DNA from: Mimachlamys varia
Lineage: Eukaryota; Mollusca; Bivalvia; Pectinida; Pectinidae
Length of the DNA stretch: 64,000 nucleotides
Assembly: GCA_947623455.1 (NCBI GenBank)
Contig: OX392533.1
Coordinates: 31,246,229 to 31,310,228, forward strand
Direction of reading: 5' to 3'
The position numbers were made by a program, and so were the translations under genes. This document shows positions 36,850-49,800 of the stretch, in pieces (positions within the stretch are counted from its first letter, which is position 1; every line of letters starts with the position of its first letter). The notes beneath the pieces were generated by a model, which saw only the letters and a list, made by a program, of their open reading frames with translations, was not told the origin of the DNA and did no database searches.

Positions 36850-37190
36850 ACGGTATTTTTTGTAAACGAACACTTATGGTCGCCATCTTTGTCTCATTGA
36901 GAAATATTCTGTATCTTTAAGTGATATGAAGATGGACGTTTTTGAGTATGCTCATTAGTGTGTTTACTTGTGTGATTGACAATGATTTACATGGCGGGTG
37001 TCGTCGATGAAGCAGAAGACGCTTACTCTTCCGGAACACCTGGTTTTATTCTCTTGTACTTTTACAAGAGTCTCCATATACATTTTTCCTTTGTTCATTT
37101 TTTGCCCCTGATCTAATCGATTTTGAGTTTGGATTTTGATTTTGTTAACGCTTCGGTATTCTCTTATTTACTCCTCTATAAAAGTGAATC
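36850..37190 (+). repeat. Dispersed repeat, longest copy of the CTTCGGTATTCTC family
   Basis: Reads GTCGCCATCTTTGTCTCATT, AATATTCTGTATCTTTAAGT, GCTCATTAGTGTGTTTACTT, ACATGGCGGGTGTCGTCGAT, CTTCCGGAACACCTGG and finally AACGCTTCGGTATTCTCTTA. The inverted copy at 47395-47640 carries the same blocks and lets the element be defined over about 340 bp. Confidence 0.75.
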
Positions 37191-37199
37191 GAGCACGTT

Positions 37200-38480
37200 G
37201 TTAAAGATATTCATTCAGGAGCAGTAACGCTGCTTATCGTATTTTACATTTTGCGTGATGTCTTTCCGTTAACTCAGTGATGATCTGGACTGTATTCACA
37301 GTAGTATAGATGCAGTCAAGACCATCAGACAATAGCATGACGTCATTTTGGCGCCCTGCTTACCTATGTTGTGTCAACGCTTTACACGTCGCCTCAAATA
37401 ATACACGTTATAGCTTTACGTTAATCATCAAGTTGATTGTGATTTTCAAAAAATCTCTTCAAGTATGTTAACATAATAAACAAAATAAACTAGTATTGCT
37501 GATGTGAAAGCATTGCCCGAGAGGATGGTCTTTACAAGGTTTTTGAAATGGCTCGCTTGGGTTGGCATTTCAGAAGGCAGCACACATTACGAAGCATATA
37601 AGTATTTTAAGTTAAAAGAAAATACAATCGTGATTTAACACTCCTTGGGATTTTACTAAAAACCTTCTAAAATGTATGATAATTGTTAGTAAATAAAATT
37701 ATCTATTTTAATTTACCGAGACGATAGTGTATTTCTTTGAACCCAAAAGGTCCATATGTTTGTTGAGAGCAATGATAGTGCAACAGATAAACGTAAAAAG
37801 TATGCAAAGAATGCTCTGTTTGCCATTTGCTCTCTCTCTCTCTTATTTCTAGTGGAAAGTGATTGAGATTCCATGCCTGGGAGCTACCAATGCCAATTTT
37901 ATATAAAAGTAGCACCACCTGAATGTCTCTTGAATACAGTTATGGCATTAAACGTATCTGTTTAATTCTAGTCAACACTGTAACTCCTGCAGAAAACCAA
38001 ACATGTGCTACCCAACCAAAGACTAACACGCCAGATGAAGGAATACCAAAATGTGAACCAACGTAACAAAAATTGAAAAAGCGAAAATTAAAGAAATGTA
38101 TAAGGTTACATTGTCAGAGCAGTTTGATTAATATATATTTCATATATTGACGTACTTCGATTCGTAAATGAAACACATTCGCATATTTTCAATCCATGTT
38201 CAGAAAAAAACAAGGAAACGCAAACAAGAAACACTGCACACATATAGAAGGTCAAAACCAGCCTTGACAACCATAACATTTTTGGATAAAGGAAGTTTAT
38301 GGAATGGCAGAAAATGCAAAGATATTGATATGGCACTCGTTGTTGTGCTTTGATCGGTCAGTGAATTGTGTAGTTTTGACCAATGGCAGAGCATTTTCAT
38401 AAAATGTCCCGCATTTGTAATCGGAAATGTATGGATGTTTGCAGAAATGACATAAATAGTAGTTTCTTCTAAGTTTTTAA
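37200..38480. other. No gene seen
   Basis: A CT-repeat (CTCTCTCTCTCT) at about 37830 is the only low-complexity feature. The ORFs have no recognised domain. Confidence 0.4.
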
Positions 38481-38484
38481 ATTC

Positions 38485-38640
38485 TTTCTAGAGAATACCG
38501 AAGCGTCAACTAAACCAGAATCCGAACTCAAAATCGATTAAACTAGGGGGCAAAATACGAAAAAGGAAATATTTACATGATGACCCTTGTACAAATTTAA
38601 GAGAATAGGACCGGAAGAGTAAGCGTCTTCTGCTTATATG
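38485..38640 (-). repeat. Dispersed repeat copy (CTTCGGTATTCTC family)
   Basis: The inverted family end is AGAATACCGAAGCGTCAACT, followed by CTCAAAATCGATTAAACTAG and GACCGGAAGAGTAAGCGTCT. Confidence 0.7.
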
Positions 38641-39223
38641 TATATATGTATGTATGCATGTTATGACATCTGATAGATAGACATTTGATTGGTTCGTGAC
38701 TGATTAGTGAAGTCGGGAAAATGATTAGATCAGGGTGGGCAGGAGAATACCTGGGGTGAGTCAGTCAGGTGTATACAGGAACTAGGAGTACGTGCTTACA
38801 GGCATCACAGGTACTTAAGTCATTCCAATGTTTAGGCTTTTATTGGTATTAATAAAAACTAATAAAAGTAACTATTTTTGTAAGCTGTAAACTTTATACA
38901 GTAAATGTAAGGTATAGGAATTATTATTTAAATGAAAGGTAATTTATTTGAATATTTCAATGACATTGAAGGTCACCAGTCAATATTGTTAAGTAAAATA
39001 TTGAGATTCAAAATAATTATTGTATAGGTTATTGATAAATGTCAGTGTACCAAGGGTTTTAATAGTTATTTTATTTTCATTTATAGACTTGATATATATG
39101 AGTGGTAGAAATAGAGTGAAATTGTATTATTCAGTGAGTATTGGTTATTTCCCTTGGTTTGTATGAGAGTGACATAAGTGTAACTGTGTAATTATGTTAT
39201 GTACTTTTAGGGTTTTTTTTCGG

Positions 39224-39272
39224 GATTTTCTTCAATGTGAATTCGATTTTCCCCACATTGAAGAATAAAATC
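39224..39272. repeat. 16-bp hairpin
   Basis: GATTTTCTTCAATGTG pairs with CACATTGAAGAATAAAATC apart from a 3-base bulge, with a 14-bp loop. Confidence 0.75.
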
Positions 39273-39394
39273 AGAGGAACGAACCGGACCGGGTTTGCGT
39301 AATTTATTGCTCGGTCACACTTAGCAGTGCAAATTACAAACCAAACGATTTGACCATTTAACAAGTGCAGAAACATAAAAGGAGACGTCTGACC

Positions 39395-39808
39395 GAAATA
39401 TGAAACACAATAAACAACGCAATCTACAATTGCGATAGCAGGGAGCTGCCTCAGGTAATCGATGAAATATGGTGGTGCTTTACATGTACAGTAGAAATCC
39501 AGAACAGTGTGATGGAAATCCGAAAGAAAAAGATACCAACAGGAATGCGAATGAACGAAAAGTAAATGAACGTTGGAACGATTTTAAAACTTTGCAGTCT
39601 TGAAATATGAAACACAATAAACAACGCAATCTACAATTGCGATAGCAGGGAGCTGCCACAGGTAATCGATGAAATACGGTGGTGCTTTACATGTACAGTA
39701 GAAATCCAGAACAGTGTGATTGAAATCTGAAAGAAAAAGATACCAACAGGAATACGAATGAACGAAAAGTAAATGAACGTTGGAACGATTTTAAAACTTT
39801 GCAGTTAA
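39395..39808 (+). repeat. 207-bp tandem duplication
   Basis: Two adjacent copies (39395-39601 and 39602-39808) begin GAAATATGAAACACAATAAA and end AACTTTGCAGT. They differ at only a handful of bases (for example CTGCCTCAGG versus CTGCCACAGG), with no net length change. No coding content. Confidence 0.9.
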
Positions 39809-39814
39809 TTTTTC

Positions 39815-41950
39815 TATTGAAATTCATCACTTAACTTATCAAAACAAATTTTGCATTTAGCACGAATCCGAATCGAGCGATGAAAAATTGATCGATATCC
39901 AAAAAATCTGTTTGAAAACTATTTTAATATGTGATAATTTTTTACTTAGACTTTGACCATCTAAATTAATGGGGCAAGTGTCAAATACAATATTGTAATA
40001 GGTATCACTTGATTACAAGTATAACTCGATCCAATTCCTACACCAAGACACGATCGTTCGACTCGCGTAAACTCGTCCGCCTTCTAATTGGTTTCTAAAC
40101 TTTCTAGTGAAATACATTCATACTCGCATCATTATTATTATGAATAGTGTAGAAGAAAATAAAAAGTAATGTATGATTTTTTTATATATCAAACGCTTTT
40201 GATAGTGAATAATGTCATGGGTTATTAAAAGATATCTAAAAGCTGGTACACCACAAGGTTCCGAACTAGTTACAAGGTTCTGAAAGATGACGTAACACAT
40301 GCATATGCTGCACTTTTTAAAGAACGTGTTTCAGCTACAATGGAAATTTGCCCTCAGCCCGGATTTAATCCAAACCTGTTGGCTTTTGTAACACATCTAT
40401 GGACTACACGGAATATATATTTAAAAATTTCAAAAGGCCCCAGGGGCCCACGCTATGACATAATTAACGTACCAGTTATGGGATATGGGGTAGGGGTCAC
40501 TATATTATAGAAATATTTTTCTTTAAATAGAAGAATATCATGTTTGCTTATATAAATATGATAATTAATGTCTACTGCAAATATTGAGCCCAACTATGTA
40601 GCTCTATGTGATATAAAGGATTATGCAAGCTACTTCACCTAGAAAACATTCACATTCAAGATTATAAAAGTAATAATCTGATTGGCTAATAACTATGTCA
40701 CCAGAATGTGACCTTCTATGGGATGTTGTCAGATCTGAACGCAGCAGAGCGAAGATTACGTAACGGCGTGGATATCAAGGTACGATTTTAATCAGATTGA
40801 CAGGGGTATTAGTGAGCTATTGGCTTTCAGCTCTAGAATTTACTATTTTCGCCCCGTATCAGAGATACGGATGCCCTATAGTAATAAGTCAGTCCACAAA
40901 TTCAACTCATTGCTGATAATTTTATTACCAGATATTTATTGGTCGATTTACATGAAATTTGGTCAGGCTGAATATTTTACAAAAATATGAGTCAACATAC
41001 CTAAATTCAGGGTAAAAGGTCAATTCACCAGGTCAAAGAAACATTTGTACCTTTTCACTCTTGAACATTTTGTTACGACCTTATGAAGCAAACTTGGTCA
41101 GAATAAAACAAGGAGTCAACTGACCATAAGTATAATGAGCAATATGTGAGTTCAATCAATATAATATATATATCTCAACACCGACTTGACAACTATTGTC
41201 AAGTTATCATTGTAATAAAATTGATAATAATATATAGGTCGTGATTCATGCTCTCGACAATCGATTGTCTGAAATACTTCATTTCGAAGAAAGAATGATT
41301 GGGAATGATAACTTATATTGTTTGAGGAGATTGGTACGTTCTCTTTACAATGAAAGTTTCATAGCATGATGATTCGAAGTTCTTTTCTCCATTTGAATTG
41401 ATAAGAAAAACTCATATAGACAGTTTCATATGCACTTGCGTTACGAAACAATGTGGATGTAGCTATATGGCAAAGGTAGACTAAATCGATCGCTTTCTCA
41501 TTTAGTCTCTTCCCATGCAATGCTTTCAGTCTCTTCCCAAGTGACAGTTTCACTTTCTTTAAGATTACCGATATGTAGTCAATTTGCGGAGCGCCAGGAT
41601 AACTCTGGATCAAAGAGGGAGTGAAATTAATGATTTCGAACTGATGGTAATGTTTGACGAGGTACAAAAATTGGAGCCAATGGTGTTGTGATTATCAATT
41701 GTTAATAAACTGGTTAGATATTATTTGCTGTTGATTTATTTGGTTGATGTTTGTACATGTATCAAGAATTGGTTTGGTGAAGAGCCAATAATACATTCAA
41801 AAGTTTTTAAGTTGAGAATTTAAATTATTGAGGCCATGACACATTATGGAACCTTGTCAAACTCCAGTCAAATTCGAGTAAGATTTCCCCAAGAGTTCTT
41901 TCTCTTGGACGAATTCCCATAAAACTTTCATTTTTTTATTCATCATCAAC
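39815..41950. other. No gene seen
   Basis: AT-rich DNA with a worn repeat near 40905-41045 (AAATTTGGTCAG, then CACCAGGTCAAAG). The ORF at 41359-41667 has no recognised domain. Confidence 0.4.
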
Positions 41951-41984
41951 AATAAACATGTACACATTTTACGAATACATAAAT

Positions 41985-42420
41985 ACATCACATACAGCAA
42001 GGATACAGGTAGATATACACACACAGGCAAATTAATATATATAAACATATGATACACACACATACATACATATACAGACATGCATGTGCACATGTAAGTA
42101 CACATGGACATGCACTAATATTATGACCAATTACACAAGGGTTCATACATCCATGCACATACACATAAATTCACACATGTACACATACATACCCTCACAC
42201 ACACATACATTAGCACAAACACACGGGCACACATACATGTACGCCTGCATGCACACATACACACATGCATGCATACACATGCATAGATGTCTATTAATTG
42301 CATGCAATCATAAAACCGCCTATATACATGCATTGATGTATATTGCACGCAGTAACGCACATGCGTATGCATGCATCAATGCACACACATGCCCACACAT
42401 AAGTACAAGAGCTTGTGTTT
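41985..42420 (+). repeat. CA/TG-rich cryptic simple repeat
   Basis: Irregular ACAC, ACATAC and GCATG motifs make up about 430 bp. Long frames on both strands here, including a 157-residue frame rich in His, Thr, Tyr and Cys, are produced by the simple repeat and are not genes. Confidence 0.85.
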
Positions 42421-42554
42421 GTGTTTCCAATGTTGTTATCTTTAAAACAAACTTTCAATATGATGATTTTTTTCGTCCGGAAGAAGCCTCCACTGGGGAA
42501 ACCGGAAACACGTCTGACAACCATGATACGTCAAACAATTACGTTCCGTCACTC

Positions 42555-42655
42555 TAGGCCTTCATCGTTTCCTTCCGGAATAATGAAATAAAACCGGAAT
42601 AACGTCCAGCTGATTTTATTAACGCTTCGGTATTCTCTTATTTATTTCCAGCTGA
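42555..42655 (+). repeat. Dispersed repeat copy, partial (CTTCGGTATTCTC family)
   Basis: Contains CCTTCCGGAATAATG and TATTAACGCTTCGGTATTCT. The upstream half of the family is missing. Confidence 0.6.
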
Positions 42656-43086
42656 TGTCTGTTGCATTTATATCTGTCGTTGCTTGAACATCTGGCTTTT
42701 TCGACATGCCGACTTAAATTATTTAAATTTGATCACTTTATGAGTTATTAAATAAAAATAATTCTCAGTAAATATCGGAGATTTACTAAAGCTACGCCCT
42801 TCAAGGCTTTGTCTTTATCATATTCAGTTTAAGTTTACGCATTATGCAAACTTAAATGGTCTAAAAATATAAATAGTCTGTACGCAATTTAGTAAATGAA
42901 GTTACCTGTGTCATTTTAATTATAACATTTTAAATAAATTGGGTATCAATGACATTCACAATGGTATCGTAATAAGTATGTCGATATCGCAATACTATCA
43001 TAACAGTTATGCTGATTATCGCATTGGTAAATTTGTGCCCTATAGTCATCTCTAATAAGATGGATATGTCAACTTATACCAAGATA

Positions 43087-44254
43087 CGAGAGGTGTTAGA
43101 AAACTTTTGCAAATGACCCGTTTTCTCAAAAACGCTTATCAAAATTTGAAAGTATTTTCTTCAGTTACCTTCAAAATATTACTCTTTAACATGAACACAA
43201 CTTTTAATCTTTGAGTCCACTTTTTGAAACACTTTTCAGACTCCTCTTTAGGTACACTAATCAGAAACTGGTAAACTGCAGATCCAAGCTCACTTCTGGA
43301 CCAATATTTGGTAAAGAGGATTCGACCTTTCCGACTTAGAAAACTGGACTAAAGTTGCTGTAACAATTTGACATGCTGGATACCTGTTTTAGGACGACTT
43401 TATCTCGTGTATGTTCGCAAGGTTTTCAGAACTACTTCCGTAAAGAAGCTTCTACACACATACCTACTGTTTTGGAACAGCATTTTGCATGATTGGTCCA
43501 CTATTCCTTAAGAATATTGCTTATAACACCGTCTTTGCTTTCAGTGTTCGTTTAGCAATACTGTTCATTTTGGTATGTTTCAAAGCAAATATCCTTTTGT
43601 CAAGATTCCTAATTATCAAATAAAATGTACCCAATGTCTCGTATGATATTTTGGGTACGTTTCTGCTCGTCGGTGAGTGATATCCAACGAGTACTTATTT
43701 TCCTAACCTTGAGAAGTTTCTTCAGAATAAAGTGAACAGATGCTTAACCCAAGTTTGCCATTCGTGCTAGCTGTCTCACCGTATAACGCGTATTTTAATC
43801 CATGATTTTATTCAGTTTAGTTTGGTTACCGTACCTTTGGGTCTTCCTGAATATTTGGCACCTTTGACTGATTCGTGACTAGGAGGAAATTTAGTAAACC
43901 ATGTATAAACTGTGGAAAATGACTTTGGTTGTCATCATAAACAGCACATACCTCACCATGTATATTTTTGATGCTCAATCGGCACTTAAAACGAGCTTTT
44001 ATATATCCCATGATTTCAGCGGCATTTTCCATTCGTTTTCTAACCAAAGTCAACACAGTATATATGACTACACCTTAATGCAGTATAAATTTCAAGGGAA
44101 CTGATAAATGGATTTCAATAAAATGTATACATACAATACAGCGATGAGCGATGAACCTGTTCTTGTTGGTGTAATGCACGTAAATCACGTGATACCCGAG
44201 TAAACAGTGCGTTTCGGACACTGTATACACTTTAAAGTTTTCGGACAATCCTCG
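43087..44254 (-). pseudogene. Dead mariner-type transposon with transposase remnants
   Basis: Length about 1.17 kb, close to the 1.2-1.3 kb normal for mariners. Ends are inverted: CGAGAGGTGTTAGAAAACTT on the left and, on the minus strand, CGAGGATTGTCCGAAAACTT on the right. TA precedes the left end; the right flank is CA. The minus strand first encodes an N-terminal helix-turn-helix region (EIMGYIKARFKCRLSIKNIH, EVCAVYDDNQSHF, EDPKVR; 44020-43826). Later come LKTLRTYTR and RPKTGIQHVKLL near 43420-43350, and finally SELGSAVYQFLISVPKEESE, CFKKWTQRLKVVF toward the C-terminus (about 43290-43150). Frames change and stops occur between blocks. The second catalytic Asp block (HDNA in the family) is not intact. 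Confidence 0.85.
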
Positions 44255-44462
44255 CAGTTTTTGCGCTACCACTACTCAGCCCTTAAGATGCACCAAGGGG
44301 CCGTTTTTAAGTTGCACTAGCTGGCGTGAAAAGTGCTTGGTGTGGTTTTAATAGGTTCAGTTGCCCATGAATAACTTAGATCATTAAGGACAACTTCATG
44401 TTGTAAATTTTTTTTTCTTTTCTCTGTACATCTTTCTCCTTCCTAATGTCTCCATTAACACC

Positions 44463-44790
44463 TCACTTTTAACATATAGCTGGGTGTTCGCCCTTATAAA
44501 GAAGACTTTGGGTCCAGTCCCAATGTCGTGACATATCAGAGACTTAAAAGCGTTGCATTTACTTCTTCTTCCTTGAAGCCTAGTATTATCAGAGAAACGA
44601 CTGGTTCACCAAATGTTTTACGTGATAGTGTAGTGTTCTACTTGGGGCGTTCGTCAGTTTACGTCAGTCTGCTCGCTCTTTAAAGTTGGCGTTAATTCTG
44701 TTCTATTACAAGAGGATTACACGAACGTACCAAATACACATGATGCACTCACCACATACTGACTTAGCATACACAACGATGCCGTACTTA
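44463..44790 (+). repeat. SINE-like repeat copy with tRNA-like head, degraded
   Basis: The head contains GGGTCCAGTCCCAATG, close to a Pol III B-box. The body shows GAAACGACTGGTTCACC, GTTCGTCAGTTTACGTCAGT and ACACGAACGTACC in the family order. The 3' tail is lost. Confidence 0.6.
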
Positions 44791-44799
44791 AATACCTTA

Positions 44800-45930
44800 T
44801 AGCTGCTGATAGAAATTGATAGAAAGATAAAACCAAATCATCCATGTAATTCATTTGTTACTGTATTGATATACTTCAAAAATCAAGAGCAGTTATTATA
44901 CTGGAATCAAATAAGGCGCTGACCATCCCCACAACAATATATATATATTTGTACTGAACAGGGTTACAGTAGAATTGATAATCGATTTAGGATACACGAC
45001 AAATGTAAATATCTTGCGACAAACAAGAATGAAACAGAAATAAGATTTTGAAGAATAAAGACAACGGCAAACTTGTAGTATGTTGTACCCGTATCAATAA
45101 AAAAATCAATATGCAATATACTCTAGAATAGAAAACGAGCTTTCAAACATACTCCATCACCAGGTAATTTCTGATCGGATATATTGGTCAGATCTGTCAA
45201 GCTTGTCACAATTTCAATAGGGACCATAGATTCAGGATATATTCCTTATCTTTGAGACTGGAAAAAATTCAATATCCTACCAGAAAGTTATTAAAACTGC
45301 TGTAAATAGGTTTCTCCAATTATTGTTCTCTTTATACATCTCTCTACTTTAATCTGTCCTTTGTAGCGTATTGATTGGTACCATCTTACATTTGGCTTGA
45401 CTGTCCAACGTTTGTCTCTGTGAGACAGGCAATGCACTCATTGGACATACCAGTCATTTAAAATTATGCTTTAAGTTTTTAATTAATTACTTAACTTTGG
45501 GATTAAGCCTACAACTGGTTCACTTGGTGACAATATAATGTGCTGAGCCGGATGACATCGGCATGATATTTTAGTGATGTAGCTTTCTAAAGCTGGTATC
45601 AGTTTCATAATATACACACAAACGCACGCCATACACACTTAAAACACATAAGGAGGCACGTCTTTAATTGACCTAAGCACTGATATATGTCTAAATAAAA
45701 CCCAATTTAAACAAAAATCGTTATAAAATCCGTACAACTGATTAAAATCGTATCTTGATCTCCGTTCCGTAAACTTCTCTCTGCTACCTGATGTAACGGA
45801 GAGTGAATAAGGATCTGCATTTTAAGCAGAATGTACAAATTATTTTGGGTAGATTTAACAGAATGATAAGGTGAGATAATTTAATAATCTTCATTCGAGT
45901 TCAAGGTTAATAATTCAATGTTTGATAATT
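44800..45930. other. No gene seen
   Basis: AT-rich DNA without motif or splice-flanked ORF. Confidence 0.4.
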
Positions 45931-45937
45931 ACATTAT

Positions 45938-46440
45938 TTATAAATATATGTCAATGATACCAAGATGGAGATTATACATCTTGCCCATAGTCTTCATCAA
46001 CCTGCATCTCTCGAATCCCTTTGCCGTAGGTTTGTTTGACAGCAACGGACATCTATCACGACAATCTCGATATTCAGGACATACCCTAGAATAACGAAAC
46101 AACTGCGACATGTACAGCAAACACCATAGGATTGAAAAACAGTGATGTTACTATCAAGAAAGAGAAAATTCACGCTCAAAAAATGGAAATCGCCTCGTTT
46201 ATCACAAGCTTAGTTGTAAACTACCTGTGTTGGTCATAGTTCAATTAAAGATCGAAGTAAGAAGCTGATGAAGGGGAGCATGTTGTGTCCTTAATTGAGT
46301 TTAGTAGGGTATATATGATCGATTAGGTCCGCAAACCTCTTGTTGTTTATAGACAACACATCGTCGATACACCTGAAAGTGAAATTGAATGATTTGGCAA
46401 TTGATGTGTACAATTTCCCTCAGCTTTATCGATTATCAAA
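45938..46440 (-). pseudogene. Penelope-like element, reverse transcriptase fragment
   Basis: Read on the minus strand from 46400: FTFRCIDDVLSINN (the catalytic Y-x-D-D box with Cys for Tyr; the two Asp are kept), RFADLIDHIYPTKLN, then after frame changes FLDSNI and LYMSQLFRYSRVCPEYRDCR followed by RCPLLSNKPTAKGFERCRL. These are the palm and thumb segments of a Penelope-like reverse transcriptase. Frame changes and stops mark it as a pseudogene. The copy is the same type as at 30640-31122, and a CTTCGGTATTCTC-family repeat again lies upstream in matching orientation (47395-47640). Confidence 0.85.
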
Positions 46441-46865
46441 ATAAAAATAAGATTACGATATTTTATAGTTCATGCAAATACAGTTAGTTACAAAATACGT
46501 GCATTTATAAACAAAACTCTGTCAGTATTTCATCAATTCGTTTAATGCATCCAGAATCAATATTCCTCCATTAGCATGATAAAACATGTAAATATGTTTG
46601 TTGTGGATTTAATGTAACCAAATACACTTTTAATAGTAGTGTATACTGTACCTATCTAAACAAAGACTAATAAACAATGTATACGTTTATGTAAAAAATC
46701 TTTATGTGGCTGTTTTTTCCTATGTTTTGGGGTATGTATAGTGTAAAATGTTCCAGCCCACTTGACGCGTTACGCTCGCTTTCGGATACTAATTAGCATT
46801 ATTGATTATCATCATGCAGACATTATGCCACAGTACGACGAGAGACGACGCTGAAGTCCCTGGAA

Positions 46866-46893
46866 ATGAAGTTGGTCTGTATAATCATATCAG
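46866..46893 (+). CDS. Exon 1 (coding part): start of signal peptide
   Basis: ATG at 46866 with A at -3 opens MKLVCIIIS and the exon ends at a strong donor, TCAG|GTAAGG, after the first base of a codon. Joining to exon 2 makes GTA (Val) and extends a hydrophobic run ([13 protein letters not shown]), which is what a secreted protein needs. The fit of phase, donor strength and hydrophobicity is the evidence. The upstream ATG at 46815 is in another frame and gives no hydrophobic stretch. No clear TATA box was seen, and the transcription start is not located. Confidence 0.55.
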
Positions 46894-49800
46894 GTAAGGT
46901 TATATTTTATTTCTCTTGAAACTGGTATCTTGTTCATATGCAGTAATTTTTAGATTAATTAAAAAATATTACATGTCCGCATCATGGAAAATTGCAAATA
47001 ACTTTGTAATGAGTCTGTATGTAGTGATTTACAAAAATGCATTCAATGATAACGAAGTTACGTTTCACTAAAAACACTTTCTAGTATAGATACAGTGCTA
47101 TTGCATTAAGCTACTTGTTATGGAATATTATCCATTTATTATGATAAATAAGTTGTGAATTGTGTTGAAGGATGTGTCCAGTAGGCAATTTAAATTCATT
47201 TTTCGGCATACTGTATCTATTACTAAATTTAAAAGGTGCAGCATATGTTTGTGTTACGTCATCTAAGACAACATGACACATTGCGTTCGTTTATGGTTAT
47301 TTTACTTATGATGTTAATGTGAATCCAGAACTTCTGAACATACTTCAGTTGTATGTCTGTGATCACCACTACCTGGCATAATAAAACAAATAAGAGAATA
47401 CCGAAGCATTAACAAAATCATAATCCAAACTCAAAATCGATTGAACCAGGGGCAAAATATGAACAAAGGAAAGATTTACATGGAGACTCAACGACACCCG
47501 CCATGTAAATCTTTGTCCCATTCCATGTAAACATCAAGTTCTCAAAATGAGAACTGAGTATCATTGTCAATCACAAGTAAACACACTAATGAGCATACTT
47601 AAAGATACTGAATATTTTTCAATGAGACAAATATGGCGCCTATAGTTCTGATCAACCTGCATTTCTCGAATCCTTGTGTTGTTAGTTTCTTAAAAGTGAT
47701 ATATACTTATGGGTGACCACCGTTTATTAATACAACTTGATATGTGCTGTATGAGACAGGTACATGGATGGACAAAACTATTACCGTTTAATGGAGAAAG
47801 CTATAACTCTTTAGTTGGTTTTCTATAACTTCCACTGTTGGACAAGTTATAACATTTTTGCTTGTTGTCCACGGCCAACTCTACTGGACAAAGCTATGAC
47901 TGTTTTGTTGGTTGTCTATTATCACACGTGCTGGAACTGTTATTTTCGTTATCTATGACTACCAATGTTGGGCATGGCTATGGCAATTTAGTTTGGTTGT
48001 CTATGGCCACCACCAGTGAACACAGCATTAACAGTAAGTACGTTGTCTGCGGCCACCACTACTGGAGACAGGTATAACTGTTTAGGTGGTTGTCTGTGAT
48101 CACTACTTATGGACACGTGTTTATTTCGTTGTATGTGACGATCACCATCGGACAAAGCTATAGTTATTTAGTTAGTTGTCCACGACTACCGCGCTCTGCT
48201 TGACAACTATAACCGGTTGTCTATTATCAAAACTGCTGGAGACAATTGCACATGTTAAGTTGGTTGTCTGTTTTCATAACTGCTTAACCTAGCATATCTT
48301 TTAAGTTAGTCGTCTATAGCTACCACTCCCGGGCATAGTCTTACTTGTTTAGTTAATCGTCTATAGCTACCACTCCCGGGCATGGCTATAACGGTTTAGT
48401 TAGTCATCTTAAGTCAACACTGCCGGGCATAGTCATAATTGTTTAGTTAATCGTCTATAGCTACCACTCTGGGCATGGCTATAACGGTTTAGTAAGTCGT
48501 CTATAACTACCACTCCCGGGCATGGCTATAACGGTTTAGTAAGTCGTCTTAATCTACCAATCCCTGGCATGGCTATAACGGTTTAAATATTCATATATAG
48601 TTACCACTCCAGTGCATGGCTAAAACGGTTTAAATAGTCATCTATGGCTACCACTCCCGGGCATGGCTAAAATGGTTTAGAAATTCGTCTAAACCTACAA
48701 CTCCCGGGCATGGCTAAAACGGTTTAAATAGTCATCTTTAGCTACCACTCCCGGGCATGGCTATAACGGTTTAGTTAATCGTCTATAGCTACCACTCCCG
48801 GGCATGGCTATAACGGTTTAAATAGTCACCTATAGTTACCACTCAAGTGCTGGCTAAAACGGTTTAAATAGTCATCTTTATCTACCACTCCCCGGCTTGG
48901 CTATAACGGTTTAAATAGTCATCTATGGCTACCACTCCCGGGCATGGCTATAACGGTTTAAATAGTCATCTTTAGCTACCACTCCCGGGGCATGGCTAAT
49001 ACGGTTTAAATAGTCATCTTTAGCTACCACTCCCGGGGCATGGCTAAAACGGTTTAAATAGTCATCTAAAGCTACCACTCCCGGGGCATGGCTAAAACGG
49101 TTTAGTTAATCGTCTATAACTACCACTCCCGGACATGGCTAATACGGTTTAAATAGTCATCTTCTTTAGCTACCACTCCCGGGGCATGGCTAAAACGGTT
49201 TAAATAGTAATCTTTAGCTACCACTCCCTGGCATGGCTAAAACGGTTTTAATAGTCATCTATAGCTACCACTCCCGGGGCATGGCTAAAACGGTTTAGTT
49301 AGTCGTCTAAAGCTACCACCCAAGAGTTGTTAAATTTCGTACATTTTCATTCATTTGTAAACAAACAAAATTAAAACCCTTAAGAATATTAGCAACTACA
49401 CAATTTGCAACACAGTACACAATTATCGAAATGCATTTTAAACTAGAGTAGCGTTTTAGAAACGCAGCCTCAAAAGCATAATGCAATTTTTTTGAAAGCA
49501 TATCCGTACCATGAATCTTCGATAGTTTGTCTGTCACTCAGTGAAAGCTTAATATATTTGACGGTGTGTCGTAACTGTATTGTCTTCCTGAATATTTCTC
49601 CACATCGAACAAACTATAAAACACGCAAAAATAATCACAAATTACAGTATTTAGTAATTTCCATAATATGTATATTTAAAATTTCAGTAGGAACAGTATT
49701 GGGATTACAACGGATTCAACATACTTGGGAACAGCGAGACATTCTACCATGTGAAGTGCCAAAGACTGGTGGAACTGAATTCACGGCGAATTCATCAATA

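Larger units (their letters stand above)
46900..49687 (+). other. Intron 1 of the FReD gene
   Basis: It carries an inverted CTTCGGTATTCTC-family repeat (47395-47640) and the 47-bp minisatellite. It ends in the acceptor TATATTTAAAATTTCAG. Confidence 0.55.

Noticed and set aside
42084..42557. 157-residue ORF rich in His, Thr, Tyr and Cys
   Set aside because: It is a translation of a CA/TG-rich simple repeat, and the opposite strand also stays open for the same reason.
46815..46893. Alternative start codon for the FReD gene
   Set aside because: This ATG is in another frame than 46866, yields a hydrophilic peptide and does not continue into the PAN-like exon.
48290..49320. CRISPR-like regular spacing of CACTCCCGGGCATGGC
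   Set aside because: The intervening bases are also repeated (unit 47 bp), so there are no spacers.
49492..49687. Upstream extension of the PAN exon to the ATG at 49492
   Set aside because: Residues before 49688 are intronic in composition, and a good acceptor (TTTCAG) lies exactly where the domain frame starts.
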